A stretch of 64,000 bases of DNA from positions 434,001 to 498,000 of the forward strand of contig NC_079233.1 in assembly GCF_028502605.1 (NCBI RefSeq), read 5' to 3'. Of the stretch, positions 10,801-21,201 are shown piece after piece. The translations under genes were made by a program, and so were the position numbers. The stretch comes from Trichoderma breve (lineage: Eukaryota; Ascomycota; Sordariomycetes; Hypocreales; Hypocreaceae). The stretch's first letter is position 1. Each line of letters starts with the position of its first letter. The notes under the pieces were generated by a model. It had not been told where the DNA came from. It saw only the letters and a program-made list of their open reading frames with translations, and made no database searches.

Positions 10801-13393
10801 ATTAATAGCAAACTATGATATCAATCACATGTGTGGTGCTGACGATGACCGGCCCAAGTCTTCCACTTTAGGCAGACATTGAAACCTAAGAATCATAAAC
10901 GGTCCTATTCCAGGTACTAAGCTATAGCCGCTACAACTCCACTCGGGTGAAGAGATGATATTTGTATTCATCACACTTCATGCCGCCGTATCCGTCTTGA
11001 AGAGTCATTTTGTGGCATCTCTTATCTATTGCAACGCTCTCGTTTGATTGCAAAACACCATGGACTAACCTATAAGGTGTGATCTACTCGTCTAGAATTT
11101 CGAATGACTACCAATCGACAAGGCGGAGATGCGAGCGTCCGACCTCGTAGTAGAAAACGATTTTACACTTTATTGAAATATAGAGAACCGGTAAAGTTCC
11201 AGGCTTGGAAAACTTCGCTGATGACACTTTCGCTCCTGGTTGCCAGAATCGGATATGTACGGCTTCCATACAATGATAAGACCAATTCACAAATATCTAA
11301 AGAGGTACTCTAGCAATTCATTTCATATTTTTCCTTAGTAGCGGTTAAAAGACAGTACCTGTCACTGGTATTCAGAGGCTACTGGAGTTTCCATTTGTCA
11401 TACTAATCGTAGAAAAAGGGGGTATTTTGTCTACTGATATGGCAACCTACTTGAGTGATAAGGCTTTCACAACCAGAATTACAACTGTTTAGATGTGGTA
11501 TTGGAAATGACAAATCAAGATGAGTAAGTATAATAGCGATCTATACCCTCTAACATAAAACTAGCAGCCAAAGATATGCCAAAGATCATGCTTATCTCAG
11601 GTTTCTATAAACATAGGCGGCAGAGTTTTATTTTGACAGCCTCTCTATTGCCATATGAACTATGTAAGAACGTGTACTCTGCTGCTAGCCATAATATTGA
11701 GTTAGGATAGCTTCATTGATCTTTTCTCGCTTGTTGTCTCCTTCAGCTATGCGAAACTACTAGTACAAAATTATTCACGAGTGGATTTTGGTGAATTCCA
11801 TAGCCGTAGATACAGATATACCCAATAAAAGAGTCTAAGATCAAGCCCACGGAAAAGAAAATTACTTGTAGGGTAGATGGCTTCCTCGTGTAATTGGAGA
11901 CGAGGCTTGAACACTAATTTTAGCATTCTTCAAATCTCAGCTCTCTCTGAACTCAGACTCGATGCTCTTAGATAGTGCTGATGATCGGAAAGTATGAATT
12001 AGTTCCCCACAGATCTAATTTTGAACACGTAGTTGTAGACGGAGTTAGTGTTAGAGCCTCGACCATGAAGTGAGACAGCAAGTGTCCGTGTATGCAATGG
12101 AATCCAAACCCTTGAAGTTGCCCAGTCTGATTATTAAGAAACCCATCTATAAGGACTTGAATATTAATCATACTTTCTGTACTAGCATCTTTGTCGCATC
12201 GTCATTGCTCCGCATGGTCCGAGGGCAGACAATGTCACACGGCCGTGTGGCTGCTGTGGCATTGCAGCGCCAAGTCCCTCCAACCCGTCTTACATGCAAT
12301 TTACCCCCTTCCAATAGCATCCGCCGCTTCTGGATGGACTGGAATTGTCTACTATATAGCTCAAATTCCCACCTGACCCCCTTTCCGTGCCCCAAGCTGC
12401 CGAATCGCCTATAAAATCCCGGATCACCGGATCTGCTTTAAGCTCAGAAAGAACCTTAAAAGCTAGACTGCCGCTAGTCATCACAGCCAAGCCGCGTGAG
12501 GGTTTCAGTTGTATCGATGCTGCGCCTCCAAGACCAATCAAACCTAACGCATCCGTTCGATGACGCGTCCCGCTGTTTTATTTGCTGTTTGGGATTGCGG
12601 ATTGGATCGAAACTTTTGTTCCATTTGCCGGGCGGGATTTGTCCTGTCGCTATCCGTTGGCTCGTCCGCCTAAGCAGGGGCTAGCCTCTGTCCCAAGCGT
12701 CACCATCACAAGATGGATTTCTCTTTTCGGAGCCTTATTTTTTTGTTTGTTGTGGAAATCATAACTGCAGCCATATAACTGACGTTCTCTCTATTATATC
12801 GTCGATAGTAGAGCTGCACTTGATTTTGGAATCGCTGCCATGGATGGCGTTTCTTTGTCAAGCGTCGCGGGCCATCCGGCGGCCGCCCGATCTTCAAACT
12901 TTGCCAAGAGAATGAAAAGTTGCTCAGCCGCAGCCAAGATTTACTATGACTTTCCTCGATGTCATTGCTTATACTGATTGCCAATGAGCCAAGATGCCCA
13001 AGCGCCACCGCGCAAACCCACAGACTTGGAGTCGCACAGTCGTTGGTTTCCCTTGAGCCGTTATAAGTAGATCGGGCGCATATTCCGCACACTGGTTTCT
13101 GGGCTGTAGTTTTCCGGTTCTGGCAGTCTCTCAGAGGGAAATAAACCATCAATACCTCACATCCCACTTGGGCATCTTGTTCATCTCAAGTTGGATGTGC
13201 TTTCTTCGTCTGCTGGTAGGACGTTGAATATACCGTCGCTTAGCCTTTGTTTCCTTCGCGCCATTCGTTCAATCTTCGATGCTGTTTTTTCTTTGCGCCA
13301 ATTTTTAAAAATAATCCTCCCAAGTCCAAGGCATTTGGGCTTTCGCGTTTGCCTGCCCCTCCTCAGCATCCATTATCGCCATTCGTTTCAACC
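7853..13393. other. 5.5 kb gene-free stretch
   Basis: No gene is supported on either strand. The left part (8.2-9.0 kb) is GC-richer and full of short overlapping ORFs on both strands without family signal. The middle (10.5-12.2 kb) is AT-rich and stop-dense. The last few hundred bases (13.1-13.39 kb) are pyrimidine-rich and probably form the promoter and 5' untranslated region of the GH76 gene. TACATGTA occurs at 9518-9525 and 10136-10143. I saw no transposase motif or obvious terminal repeats. Confidence 0.5.
7981..7988 (-). promoter_or_regulatory. TATA box of the DUF1996 gene
   Basis: TATATAAA on the minus strand about 130 nt upstream of the ATG at 7852. Confidence 0.5.
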
Positions 13394-14971
13394 ATGTTTT
13401 CGTCATTTGTAATCATTGCGACTAGCATCCTATATGGGACAGCAGAGGCTGTTTATCGCATTGACAATGCAGGTAATTTACGAGCAAAACCCGAACGATG
13501 ACCCATTTCCCTAATTGATCTCAACCCGCAGACAATATTCGAGATACCGCCCGTGGGCTTGCGTACGACCTAATGCTACAGTACGATGGGAACAAGACGG
13601 GTCAAATTCCTGGCATTTTGCCTGGTCCACCGACTGAGAATAAAGGAGATTACTACTGGTGGGAAGGAGGTGCTATGATGGGCACATATGTCGATTATTG
13701 GCATCTCACGGGTGATACAAGCTACAATTCAGTCGTGATGGAAGGCATGCTTCACCAAGTAGGCGACCACGCAAACTATATGCCCTTGAACCACACTGCA
13801 TCCCTCGGAAATGACGATCAAGGCTTCTGGGGCATGTCCGCAATGCTGGCGGCCGAGAACAAATTCCCAAATCCTCCAGCAAATAAACCTCAATGGCTTG
13901 CTCTGGCCCAAGCAGTTTGGAACACTCAAGCGGATCCTAGTCGCCACGACGAAACCTGCAATGGTGGATTGAGATGGCAAATCCCATTCTCAAATGCTGG
14001 TTACAACTATAAGAACAGTAGGGCAGGATATCCTATGACTGAAAGCATTGCATTGCTGACGTGGTTACCATTCTTATAGCAATTGCCAACGGATGCTTCT
14101 TCAATATCGGGGCCCGACTTGCTCGATATACCCGAAATGAGACATATGCCAAGCGTGCCGAAGATACTTGGAACTGGCTATGGGGAGTGGGATACATCGA
14201 CCATGAAAACTGGCTTGTCTATGACGGCGGCCATGTCGAAAAGAACTGCACCGATATAAATCACGCCACATTCTCCTACAACGCAGCCGTTCTGACCCAT
14301 GGAGCTGCCTTTATGTACAACTATGTATGTATAAGCATTGCCGTGATTTGCCCATAAGCCTGATTCAGATGAACTAACTGGTGCTCTAGACCAACGGCTC
14401 AGATGTCTGGAAGTATCGCGTAGACAGACTCCTAGACTCTCTTTTAACGAGATTCTTTCCGGATGGAATTGCATATGAGGCTGCATGCGAGCCGCGCCAA
14501 GGTGCATGCAGTACAGACATGCTTTCGTTCAAAGGCTATATCCATCGCTGGCTCTCTGTGGTGACCCAGGTCGCTCCGCATACAAAGAACAAAATCCTTC
14601 CCGTTTTGCGAAAATCGACAGAAGCTGCTGTCAAGCAATGCACGGGAGGCGATTCAGGCCGACGATGCGGCTTCTACTGGAGTTCCGGGAAATTTATCGA
14701 CCCAGCCGTCGATCATACCAGCGGCGCCGGCGAAGCCATGAATGTCCTGGCAGCAGTGTCGAGTCTTCTAATCAATGAAGCGAATCCTCCAGTGACCAAT
14801 TCATCGGGAGGTATTTCCAAAGGAAACCCTAATGCAGGAACCGGGGCAGACAATGGAGAGAGGGAGTTGAAACCGATTGGTACAGCAGACAAGGCTGGGG
14901 CGGCTATTGTGACACTCATTTTACTGGGTAGCGCAACGGCCGGCTTCATTTGGATATGCTGGACTGACTAA
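13394..14971 (+). CDS. GH76 alpha-1,6-mannanase-like protein of the Dfg5/Dcw1 family
   Basis: Four exons, 13394-13472, 13532-14017, 14080-14324 and 14390-14971, give 463 residues; introns are 59, 62 and 65 nt. Joins restore DNADNIRDTARGL and YNYKNTIANGCFF. Residues 1-19 are a signal peptide. The GH76 domain runs from about 25 to 400 with the expected Asp-Asp pair in NDDQGFW (D121, D122), plus YYWWEGGAM and LRWQIP motifs. Dfg5/Dcw1 proteins sit on the outer plasma membrane face and are thought to move GPI-anchored mannoproteins into the cell wall. After a Ser/Gly/Asn-rich linker the protein ends with a hydrophobic stretch (about 439-459) and a tiny polar tail, consistent with either a GPI signal or a true membrane anchor. 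Confidence 0.93.
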
Positions 14972-15461
14972 ATCTGAATTTATATGTTACGAACAGTGTG
15001 ATTTAACAAAATCTTGAACATTGGATTGGGCGACACGGCGTTCAAGGAATTATTGGTGGGCAAAGTAGAGCGCTAGGAAGATGAAGCCATTCACACCCCA
15101 TTTCTGGGATTTCACTTTTGGCTTGCTCACACCCAAGACTTTCAAATAGACTCCTATAATGTATTTCCTATATAGTTTCTATTCTTATTCTAGCATGTAA
15201 TATACTATCCCCCCATCTACGACTATTGCTCGAGATTATTAGTGTCTTTACAGTCTCTCTTACGTAAGTTGTCGGGTTCTAGTTTTCGGCCCTTCGGCTT
15301 TTCGGCCAGATTTGAAACAAGAATAGAGAAGCTACATCTCAACCAACATACATGGACTTGGACGTGAAGGGAAATCTATGCGAGACCAATTCCGTCCCTC
15401 AGCAAGCTAGGCATATGCAAGCATAGGCCCTGTTCAAGAGGCCGAGTGCATCATCTCGATC
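14972..15461. other. intergenic, 3' region of GH76 and promoter of the first Zn2Cys6 gene
   Basis: AT-rich, no open frame. The imperfect run TTTTCGGCCCTTCGGCTTTTCGG lies here in pieces at about 15282-15305. Confidence 0.5.
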
Positions 15462-17622
15462 ATGCCAATTATGCCGAACAGCTCCGATGGTGACCCCGGC
15501 GTCAGCACAACACTCCGTATCACCAGATCTATAAGTGAGCTTCCACATTTGGTAGTTGCAGTCATCAGGAGTTGCGCTTACAAAAGTCTTTGAAGAAAGA
15601 GCTTGCGGAGATTGCCATGCGCGAAAAGTCAAGTGTGACGGTGCTATTAATGGATTCCCTTGCCGCAATTGTAGGCTAGCCAAGGTTCATTGTGTTGTTC
15701 CTGATAGACGAAAGCGCCGAGCTCGAGTTTCCGGCCAGCCTTCTGCACCAGGAGAAAAGAGATTGGCCATTCCAGTTTCGACTCGACGACGAATAGTGAC
15801 AGCGGAACCTATTGCCCACGAACATGATGAAGGTTCTCCTCAACCTGGAGTCTCTCACAGAACGGCGGATGCAGAATATGCAAGGCAGAATTTAGTGGAA
15901 TTCTTCAGCCAGAACCTCCTAGAGAAGCCTATACAAACACGCCTTACCTATATCGGGAATGACCTATCTACCCTTGGTTATCTTGTTCGCCAGCAGTCGA
16001 CAAACCAGCGTGTTCATCACTATCCTTCTTCGAACAGCTACGCACCACGCATACCCGGGTTACAAGGCGTCCCGGCGCCCAACCTGATTCCCAAAGATGC
16101 GTTCGTTCTTCCACCCAAGAGCGTCTCCGATATTCTGATAGGGGCCTACTTTGAACATATTCATGGCCTTTTCCCAATCATTGATCGAGAAGAGTTCCTC
16201 GCCCAGTATGAAGCTCCGACTTCAGCACCACCACTGCTTCTGTTTCATGCAATATGTCTAGCAGGGAGCCATGCGGCGTCTACGCTTGACAACACTCAAG
16301 AACTGAAAAGTGCTTTTTTTCGTCGTGCAAAAGCGCTGTTCGATGGGCGATATGAGGAAGACCGGATGCACATGGTACAAGCGGCCCTGCTCTTGACCTG
16401 GTTTTCCGATGGCGGCGACGATGTGTGCACAAATGCCTGGTACTGGATCGGAGTTGCAACACGTATTGCTCTCGGCCTGGGCATGCACCGAGATGTTGGC
16501 CCTAGCAAGATGCTGGAACGAGACAAGAGAACTTGGAGGAAGATCTGGTGGTGTTTAGTCCAATTCGATGTACTCGTGTCTCTATGTTACGGTCGGCCGC
16601 AGACCATGTAAGTGCGGACTATCGCTCATTATTTTCCCAAGTGTACAAACTGACAGTTTTGTTTTAGCAATCTAGATGACTGTGATACACCACCTCTTGG
16701 CGCAGAAGATTTCGATGCCTCTACCAGTGAGGACGAAGCAAGCTTTTGCATCCACCATGCGAAGCTCTGCGCAGATATATCCTTTTTACTCAGGACTCAC
16801 TTTTCCCTCAAAACCCAGAAATCTCCCAGCAACTGGAGTGCCTCTCTCCAAGCTTTGGATCTCAAGCTCGCCGAATGGCTCCTTAGTCTACCCTCTGCGC
16901 TACGCGACCGTAGCCAGCCAACAAGCGTGTACAAGGCAATGCTATTCCTCACATACGAAACTACCTTGGTCCAAGCCCACCGCCTACGACTCTCTTTTAC
17001 AGGTGGTGTTCCTTCAATGGATCTGCTAGACAATGATCGGATATGCATAGAGGCAGCTTCTAAAATTATCTTCAATTTCGAAGAGATGGATAAGCTCTCG
17101 GCTCTACAAAACTGTTGGTTCTGTGCTCCCAGTGCACTATTCACGGCTCTTGTCCAAGTTCAAGCTCAACTACGGAGTGAGAACCCCATCATTTCGCTAA
17201 AGGCTCAAGAAAACTACGCTTCAGGCTTGCGGATGTTGCAACGCCTCTCTCAACACTGGTTGATGGCAGCCTCAGTATGGCGTCTATTTCAATTTGGCCC
17301 GAGAACAAATGATACTGGAACAACAGTACAAGAAGTGTTGCCCAACATTGGAAATCTCTCGAAGCAAAGCTTGGAAAGTGAAGGGCCTCAGTCGATCGCA
17401 AACCGAACGGCTAATAAACAGAAAGCTACAGAACAAGAAACTTTCAACGAGGAAAGAGACTGGGTGAACTTTTTGTCATTTGAAGAAGAGCAGCCAGGAG
17501 ATCTTCATATCCAACCTAACAGATGGGAAGAGAGCTCTTCAGAATGGCAGTCTCTTTATTGGCGAGACTCCCTGGGCGGTCTTGATCTGCAGCAGCCAGA
17601 TCCTCCAAGCAGTATACCATAA
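15462..17622 (+). CDS. Zn2Cys6 transcription factor with fungal-specific regulatory domain
   Basis: Predicted exons 15462-15534, 15587-16607 and 16668-17622 give 682 residues. The main frame has no ATG before the zinc cluster, so I placed a first coding exon upstream: GTGAGC donor, 52-nt intron with CTTAC branch-like site, joining RSI to IFEERACGDC in frame. A second in-frame ATG lies at 15471. The six cysteines are C31, C34, C41, C50, C53 and C60 (spacing 2-6-8-2-6), with RKVKCD between. A region at about 215-420 (YFEHIHGLFPIIDR, ALGLGMHRD, RKIWWCL) matches the Fungal_trans domain. It is convergent with the amine oxidase gene, the stops being 66 bp apart, and probably regulates nearby metabolic genes; that role is inference. 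Confidence 0.9.
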
Positions 17623-17688
17623 ATACATGTAGCTAATACGTAGCTGTACATAACGCTATTGTATTCTACCTAATTGCAGAATTGTCAT

Positions 17689-19212
17689 CTATTGCGCCAC
17701 TTGAGTCGTACATGTAGACAATATATCGATAATCTCTCCCGCAGCTCTACTTCCGGAAACTAGAGCTCCCTCCATATATCCCTTCCACACAGTGCTCGTC
17801 TCTGTTCCGGCGAAGTGGATGTAACCTTCTGGTCGCCATTGATCTTGACTGAGGCTCCTCAAACAAGAGGCGGGCACCACAGGACAGGGCGCTCCCTGCG
17901 AAAATTCCTCTTTGTTCCAAATTTGCTCTCGCGTCTCCAGAGGCCGTGGAATATCTGCTCCATAAATGCGATCTACATGGGCAATCACTTCATCCAAGCG
18001 ATCTGTGGCATTCTTCTGGGCCCATTCTGCACCTCTTTGGCCTACAACGAAACATATCAATGCAAACAAGCCATCTTCATCGCTCGATGCATCCCGTGTC
18101 AGAGCCACTGGTCCACTGAGGCCTTGTGCTAGGCCGCAGAGACCGAGTTTCCGCCACCAAGGCTCTGAGTAGACGAGGAACACTTTTGCGTAAAACCCGA
18201 GCTTGCTGTGAGTGCTAAGCCAACATTTATCTGCTGATAGCGGCGGCGAGATATTTATTTGGTTTAATAAGACGCTTGGAACCGTGGAAATGATGCGTTC
18301 AGAGTGAAAACGCCTTCCATCCCGAGCGATGACCAGGCATCCACTGCTAATATCCTGCTCGATTGTTTGCACAGGGGTTGAGCATATGACCGTCTCTGGC
18401 TTGAGCCCATTCCGAAGCCCATAACATAACGACTGCGTTCCGTGTCGAAAGCGCATACTCTGACCGCCGCCTCTGCCGTCTGATCGCATTTGGATGAGAC
18501 CACCTCCTGCTTGACAGTAGTGCATAAAGAAGACGGCGCTGACTTGGTTCGACTCGACGCCCAACATGGCAGCAGTCCAAATATTGACTAAACGACGTAC
18601 GATGTCGCTAGCACCCATGGAAACTGCAAAACTATCCATGTTCATGTCTCCATGCTTGGTCAGAGATTGGCTGAGTTCTGCAGGCTTGACGGTGTGGCAT
18701 AGAGCCTCAACGCGACTTCTTATCTCAGCGAATGTTATCTTGCCCTCTTGAGAGAGCTGTGGTTCATTGAAGTTTATCATCAGTCTTTGTTTATTTTTGT
18801 TTGGAGAGCAATACGCAGGTGTTGAACTTACCGGTGGATCACTTCCATAGAGAAACCTTCCATGATCCTCTAGGATGCAGTCGCCGATGATGTTCTGCCT
18901 GACCATCTCCAGCCCAAACTTTTTCACCAGTGCAGTCACCATGGGCTGATTCACGTCATTGGTCCAGGCACCCCCAAGTTCGACATATCCTTTGTCAGGG
19001 CCCAAAGGTACAGACCACAGTTTACCACCAACTCTATCGCGAGCTTCGAGAATGAGACAGGAAATGCCAGCTGCTTGAAGGTCATGAGCAGCTTGTAAAC
19101 CACTCAGTCCACCGCCGATAATGATGACTTGAGTTTTTTGTTCTTGGATGGACCACTTAGAAGATATTTGTGGCTGAATGCCGAAAGTAGCGTCCTGCTG
19201 GTCGGGAGCCAT
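17689..19212 (-). CDS. flavin-containing amine oxidase (monoamine oxidase-like)
   Basis: Two exons, 19212-18832 and 18756-17689, give 482 residues. The 75-nt intron (18831-18757; GTAAGT...CACAG) is a multiple of three and has no stop, so retention would insert 25 residues; splicing joins GSDPP to LSQEGK as in relatives. The FAD-binding dinucleotide motif is IIGGGLSGLQ (33-38 glycines) with EARDRVGGK behind it, and the C-terminal FAD/substrate motif is IHFAGTETSTVWKGYMEGA. No targeting signal is seen. Family members oxidise primary amines, polyamines or similar substrates with release of H2O2. The gene is divergent from the SDR gene across 411 bp and convergent with the Zn2Cys6 gene, which suggests a shared pathway. 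Confidence 0.92.
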   Translation of the reverse strand: MAPDQQDATFGIQPQISSKWSIQEQKTQVIIIGGGLSGLQAAHDLQAAGISCLILEARDRVGGKLWSVPLGPDKGYVELGGAWTNDVNQPMVTALVKKFGLEMVRQNIIGDCILEDHGRFLYGSDPPVSSTPAYCSPNKNKQRLMINFNEPQLSQEGKITFAEIRSRVEALCHTVKPAELSQSLTKHGDMNMDSFAVSMGASDIVRRLVNIWTAAMLGVESNQVSAVFFMHYCQAGGGLIQMRSDGRGGGQSMRFRHGTQSLCYGLRNGLKPETVICSTPVQTIEQDISSGCLVIARDGRRFHSERIISTVPSVLLNQINISPPLSADKCWLSTHSKLGFYAKVFLVYSEPWWRKLGLCGLAQGLSGPVALTRDASSDEDGLFALICFVVGQRGAEWAQKNATDRLDEVIAHVDRIYGADIPRPLETREQIWNKEEFSQGAPCPVVPASCLRSLSQDQWRPEGYIHFAGTETSTVWKGYMEGALVSGSRAAGEIIDILSTCTTQVAQ

Positions 19213-19623
19213 ACTGGCTATTGGTCTTTAGCTATGTTATAATAATGGGAAAGATGGAAATAGTTTTATTTAATTGCACTCGATGATTGCTATTAGAATA
19301 TTCTTCACTTAATAGAACTGAAATCATTTCTTTTGATGCCCAAAGATGAATATTGGTCGGGCCGAAGTACATGTAGGAATGAGGAGAAGGTCATCTGGAG
19401 TCGCATCGCCGAAACGCCGAAGACAGCGGGCTGTCACAAGCCTCTAGTGAAGCATTTAGTGTGCCCGGACAATTGAACTCAGAGCTCAACCTCAACTCTG
19501 AATATCGCCGCTGAAAATAAAATTTCGCGCAGAGACAAAGTCTCAAATAAGTAACCTGGCCTATTTTTACTGACTCATTTACACTCTGCGTAATTGCACT
19601 AGTGAATTAACTGCTGGTCAATC
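19213..19623. other. bidirectional promoter between amine oxidase and SDR
   Basis: A 411-bp gap between divergent start codons, without an open frame. It includes TACATGTA at 19368-19375. Co-regulation of the two genes is inferred from geometry only. Confidence 0.5.
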
Positions 19624-20587
19624 ATGGAGCTGTTTTCTCTAGCTGGCAAGACTGCTTTAGTCACTGGGGGCACTCGCGGTATTGGCCAAGCTATCGCTAC
19701 AGGGCTTGCTGAGGCCGGTGCAGATATTGTCCTTGTCCAGGTAAGTCGGCCTGTAAATTTCCAGACACTATAAGATAATGTCTTTGGCTAAGCGTCAGAA
19801 CTTCAAAAGCGAAATACAGAGGAAAGTGTCACAAAGCAGAGCATCGAAGCTCTGGGACGCAAATGCCACATTATTGTAGCAGATCTGAGCGAACGAAGCA
19901 GTGTACATGACCTCATTACTTCCGTAACTGAGGCTCATCGTATTAATATTCTCATCAACAATGCAGGCATCATGCGGCGATATCCCGCAACTGAGATTTC
20001 ACAGGAGGTGCTTGACGAAGTGATGGAGGTCAACTTCAACGGCCCCTTTATTCTGTGCCGCGACATGGGCAGATACTGGATCGACAACAAGATCGATGGC
20101 AGGCTCATCAACATTGCCAGTCTATCCACATTCCAGGGAGGCGTGAGAATGGCTGCGTATTCGGCCAGCAAAGGTGCCGTGGGCCAGCTAACGAAAGCTC
20201 TTTCTAACGAGTGGGCGCAGCACAAGATTCGCGTCAACGCAATTGCACCAGGGTATGTTGCGAGTGAATATCTTTTCTTCCATTACCGTACCGTATTAGG
20301 CTTATGAAAGAAAATTGTCAGGTATATCGCCACAGACATGAATACAGACACACGCAGCAACCCAGATCAGACATACTACCAGTCTATCGTGACACGCATC
20401 CCCATGGGACACTGGGGAAAGCCGGAGGATTTCAAAGGACCGGCTGTGTTCCTTGCTTCTGACGCAAGCTCTTACGTGTCTGGAGAAACGATTGTGGTAC
20501 GTTGAAGCATTGAAAGCGATGGTTGCATTATGGAAGCAATTTTGGCTAACTGAGAAGCAGGTCGATGGCGGGTGGATGGCGCGATGA
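19624..20587 (+). CDS. short-chain dehydrogenase/reductase, KduD-like
   Basis: Exons 19624-19740, 19810-20252, 20322-20496 and 20561-20587 give 253 residues; introns are 69, 69 and 64 nt and the last exon encodes only VDGGWMAR. The first intron must use the acceptor AAAAG at 19809 rather than the nearer CAG at 19798, which would break the frame. Classical SDR features are present: cofactor motif TGGTRGIG (14-21), NNAG, catalytic Ser in NIASLST and the YSASK pair, and a C-terminal DGGW. The sequence looks most like 2-deoxy-D-gluconate 3-dehydrogenase-type SDRs; substrate is uncertain. Its divergent partner is the flavin amine oxidase. Confidence 0.92.
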
Positions 20588-21201
20588 ACAGGGCAGCCTC
20601 TAGAAGCTCAGAACAGAAATTGTGATTGTCATACATAGAATCGTGATTGGATTTCATAGAAAACAAGCGATGAATAAATAATAATTGATGAAGATACCTA
20701 CCTACCTCTCTTAGACAGACAGACAGCTTTGGAAATAATGACTGGAGATTAAAGCTTCATGTGTACAGGTACGGAGTACATCTGGCGAGAGAGACCATGA
20801 TGCAGCTGCGTGTACATGTACGCAAAGTTCTAACGCTTCTCTTTAGTTGAACGTTCTTTTGCTCCCCTTTGCACTAGAAAACAAGTGAGCATACATGCGC
20901 ATGTACATCTCCCTCGTTCATGGTCAAGTAACGCTACAGCTGGTAGTCACTTTGGCAAATTGAACGGAAACACGTGATAGCGCGGCGCTTTATCTTATCA
21001 GCACGTCACAGTCCAAGAAAGTTGAGCCGCGCCATACGGCCAAAGTGACTTTAATATTACTATCGCCTACTTGGTACGACCTAGTAATATTGAGTGCCAA
21101 TTTTCCCTTTATATACGGCTCGTCTCTCCCGGAAAGGGCGACTTCTTTCCCTCCTTCTTCTCTTCCGCAAGAGGTCAATTGGCTTCCTTTGCGCCTTCAC
21201 A
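20588..21201. other. intergenic with short microsatellites
   Basis: Contains runs of CCTA and GACA near 20697-20729, a TACGGAGTAC-type motif at about 20770-20779 and TACATGTA at 20813-20820. No gene seen. The right part is the 5' region of the 2EXR gene, with a TTTATATA run near 21110. Confidence 0.5.

Noticed and set aside
15556..15586. Start of the first Zn2Cys6 gene at 15556
   Set aside because: That codon is TTG, and a frame-conserving upstream exon with ATG exists.
21094..21201. N-terminal extension of the 2EXR protein from 21094
   Set aside because: It does not begin with ATG; the ATG at 21202 directly precedes the conserved domain.
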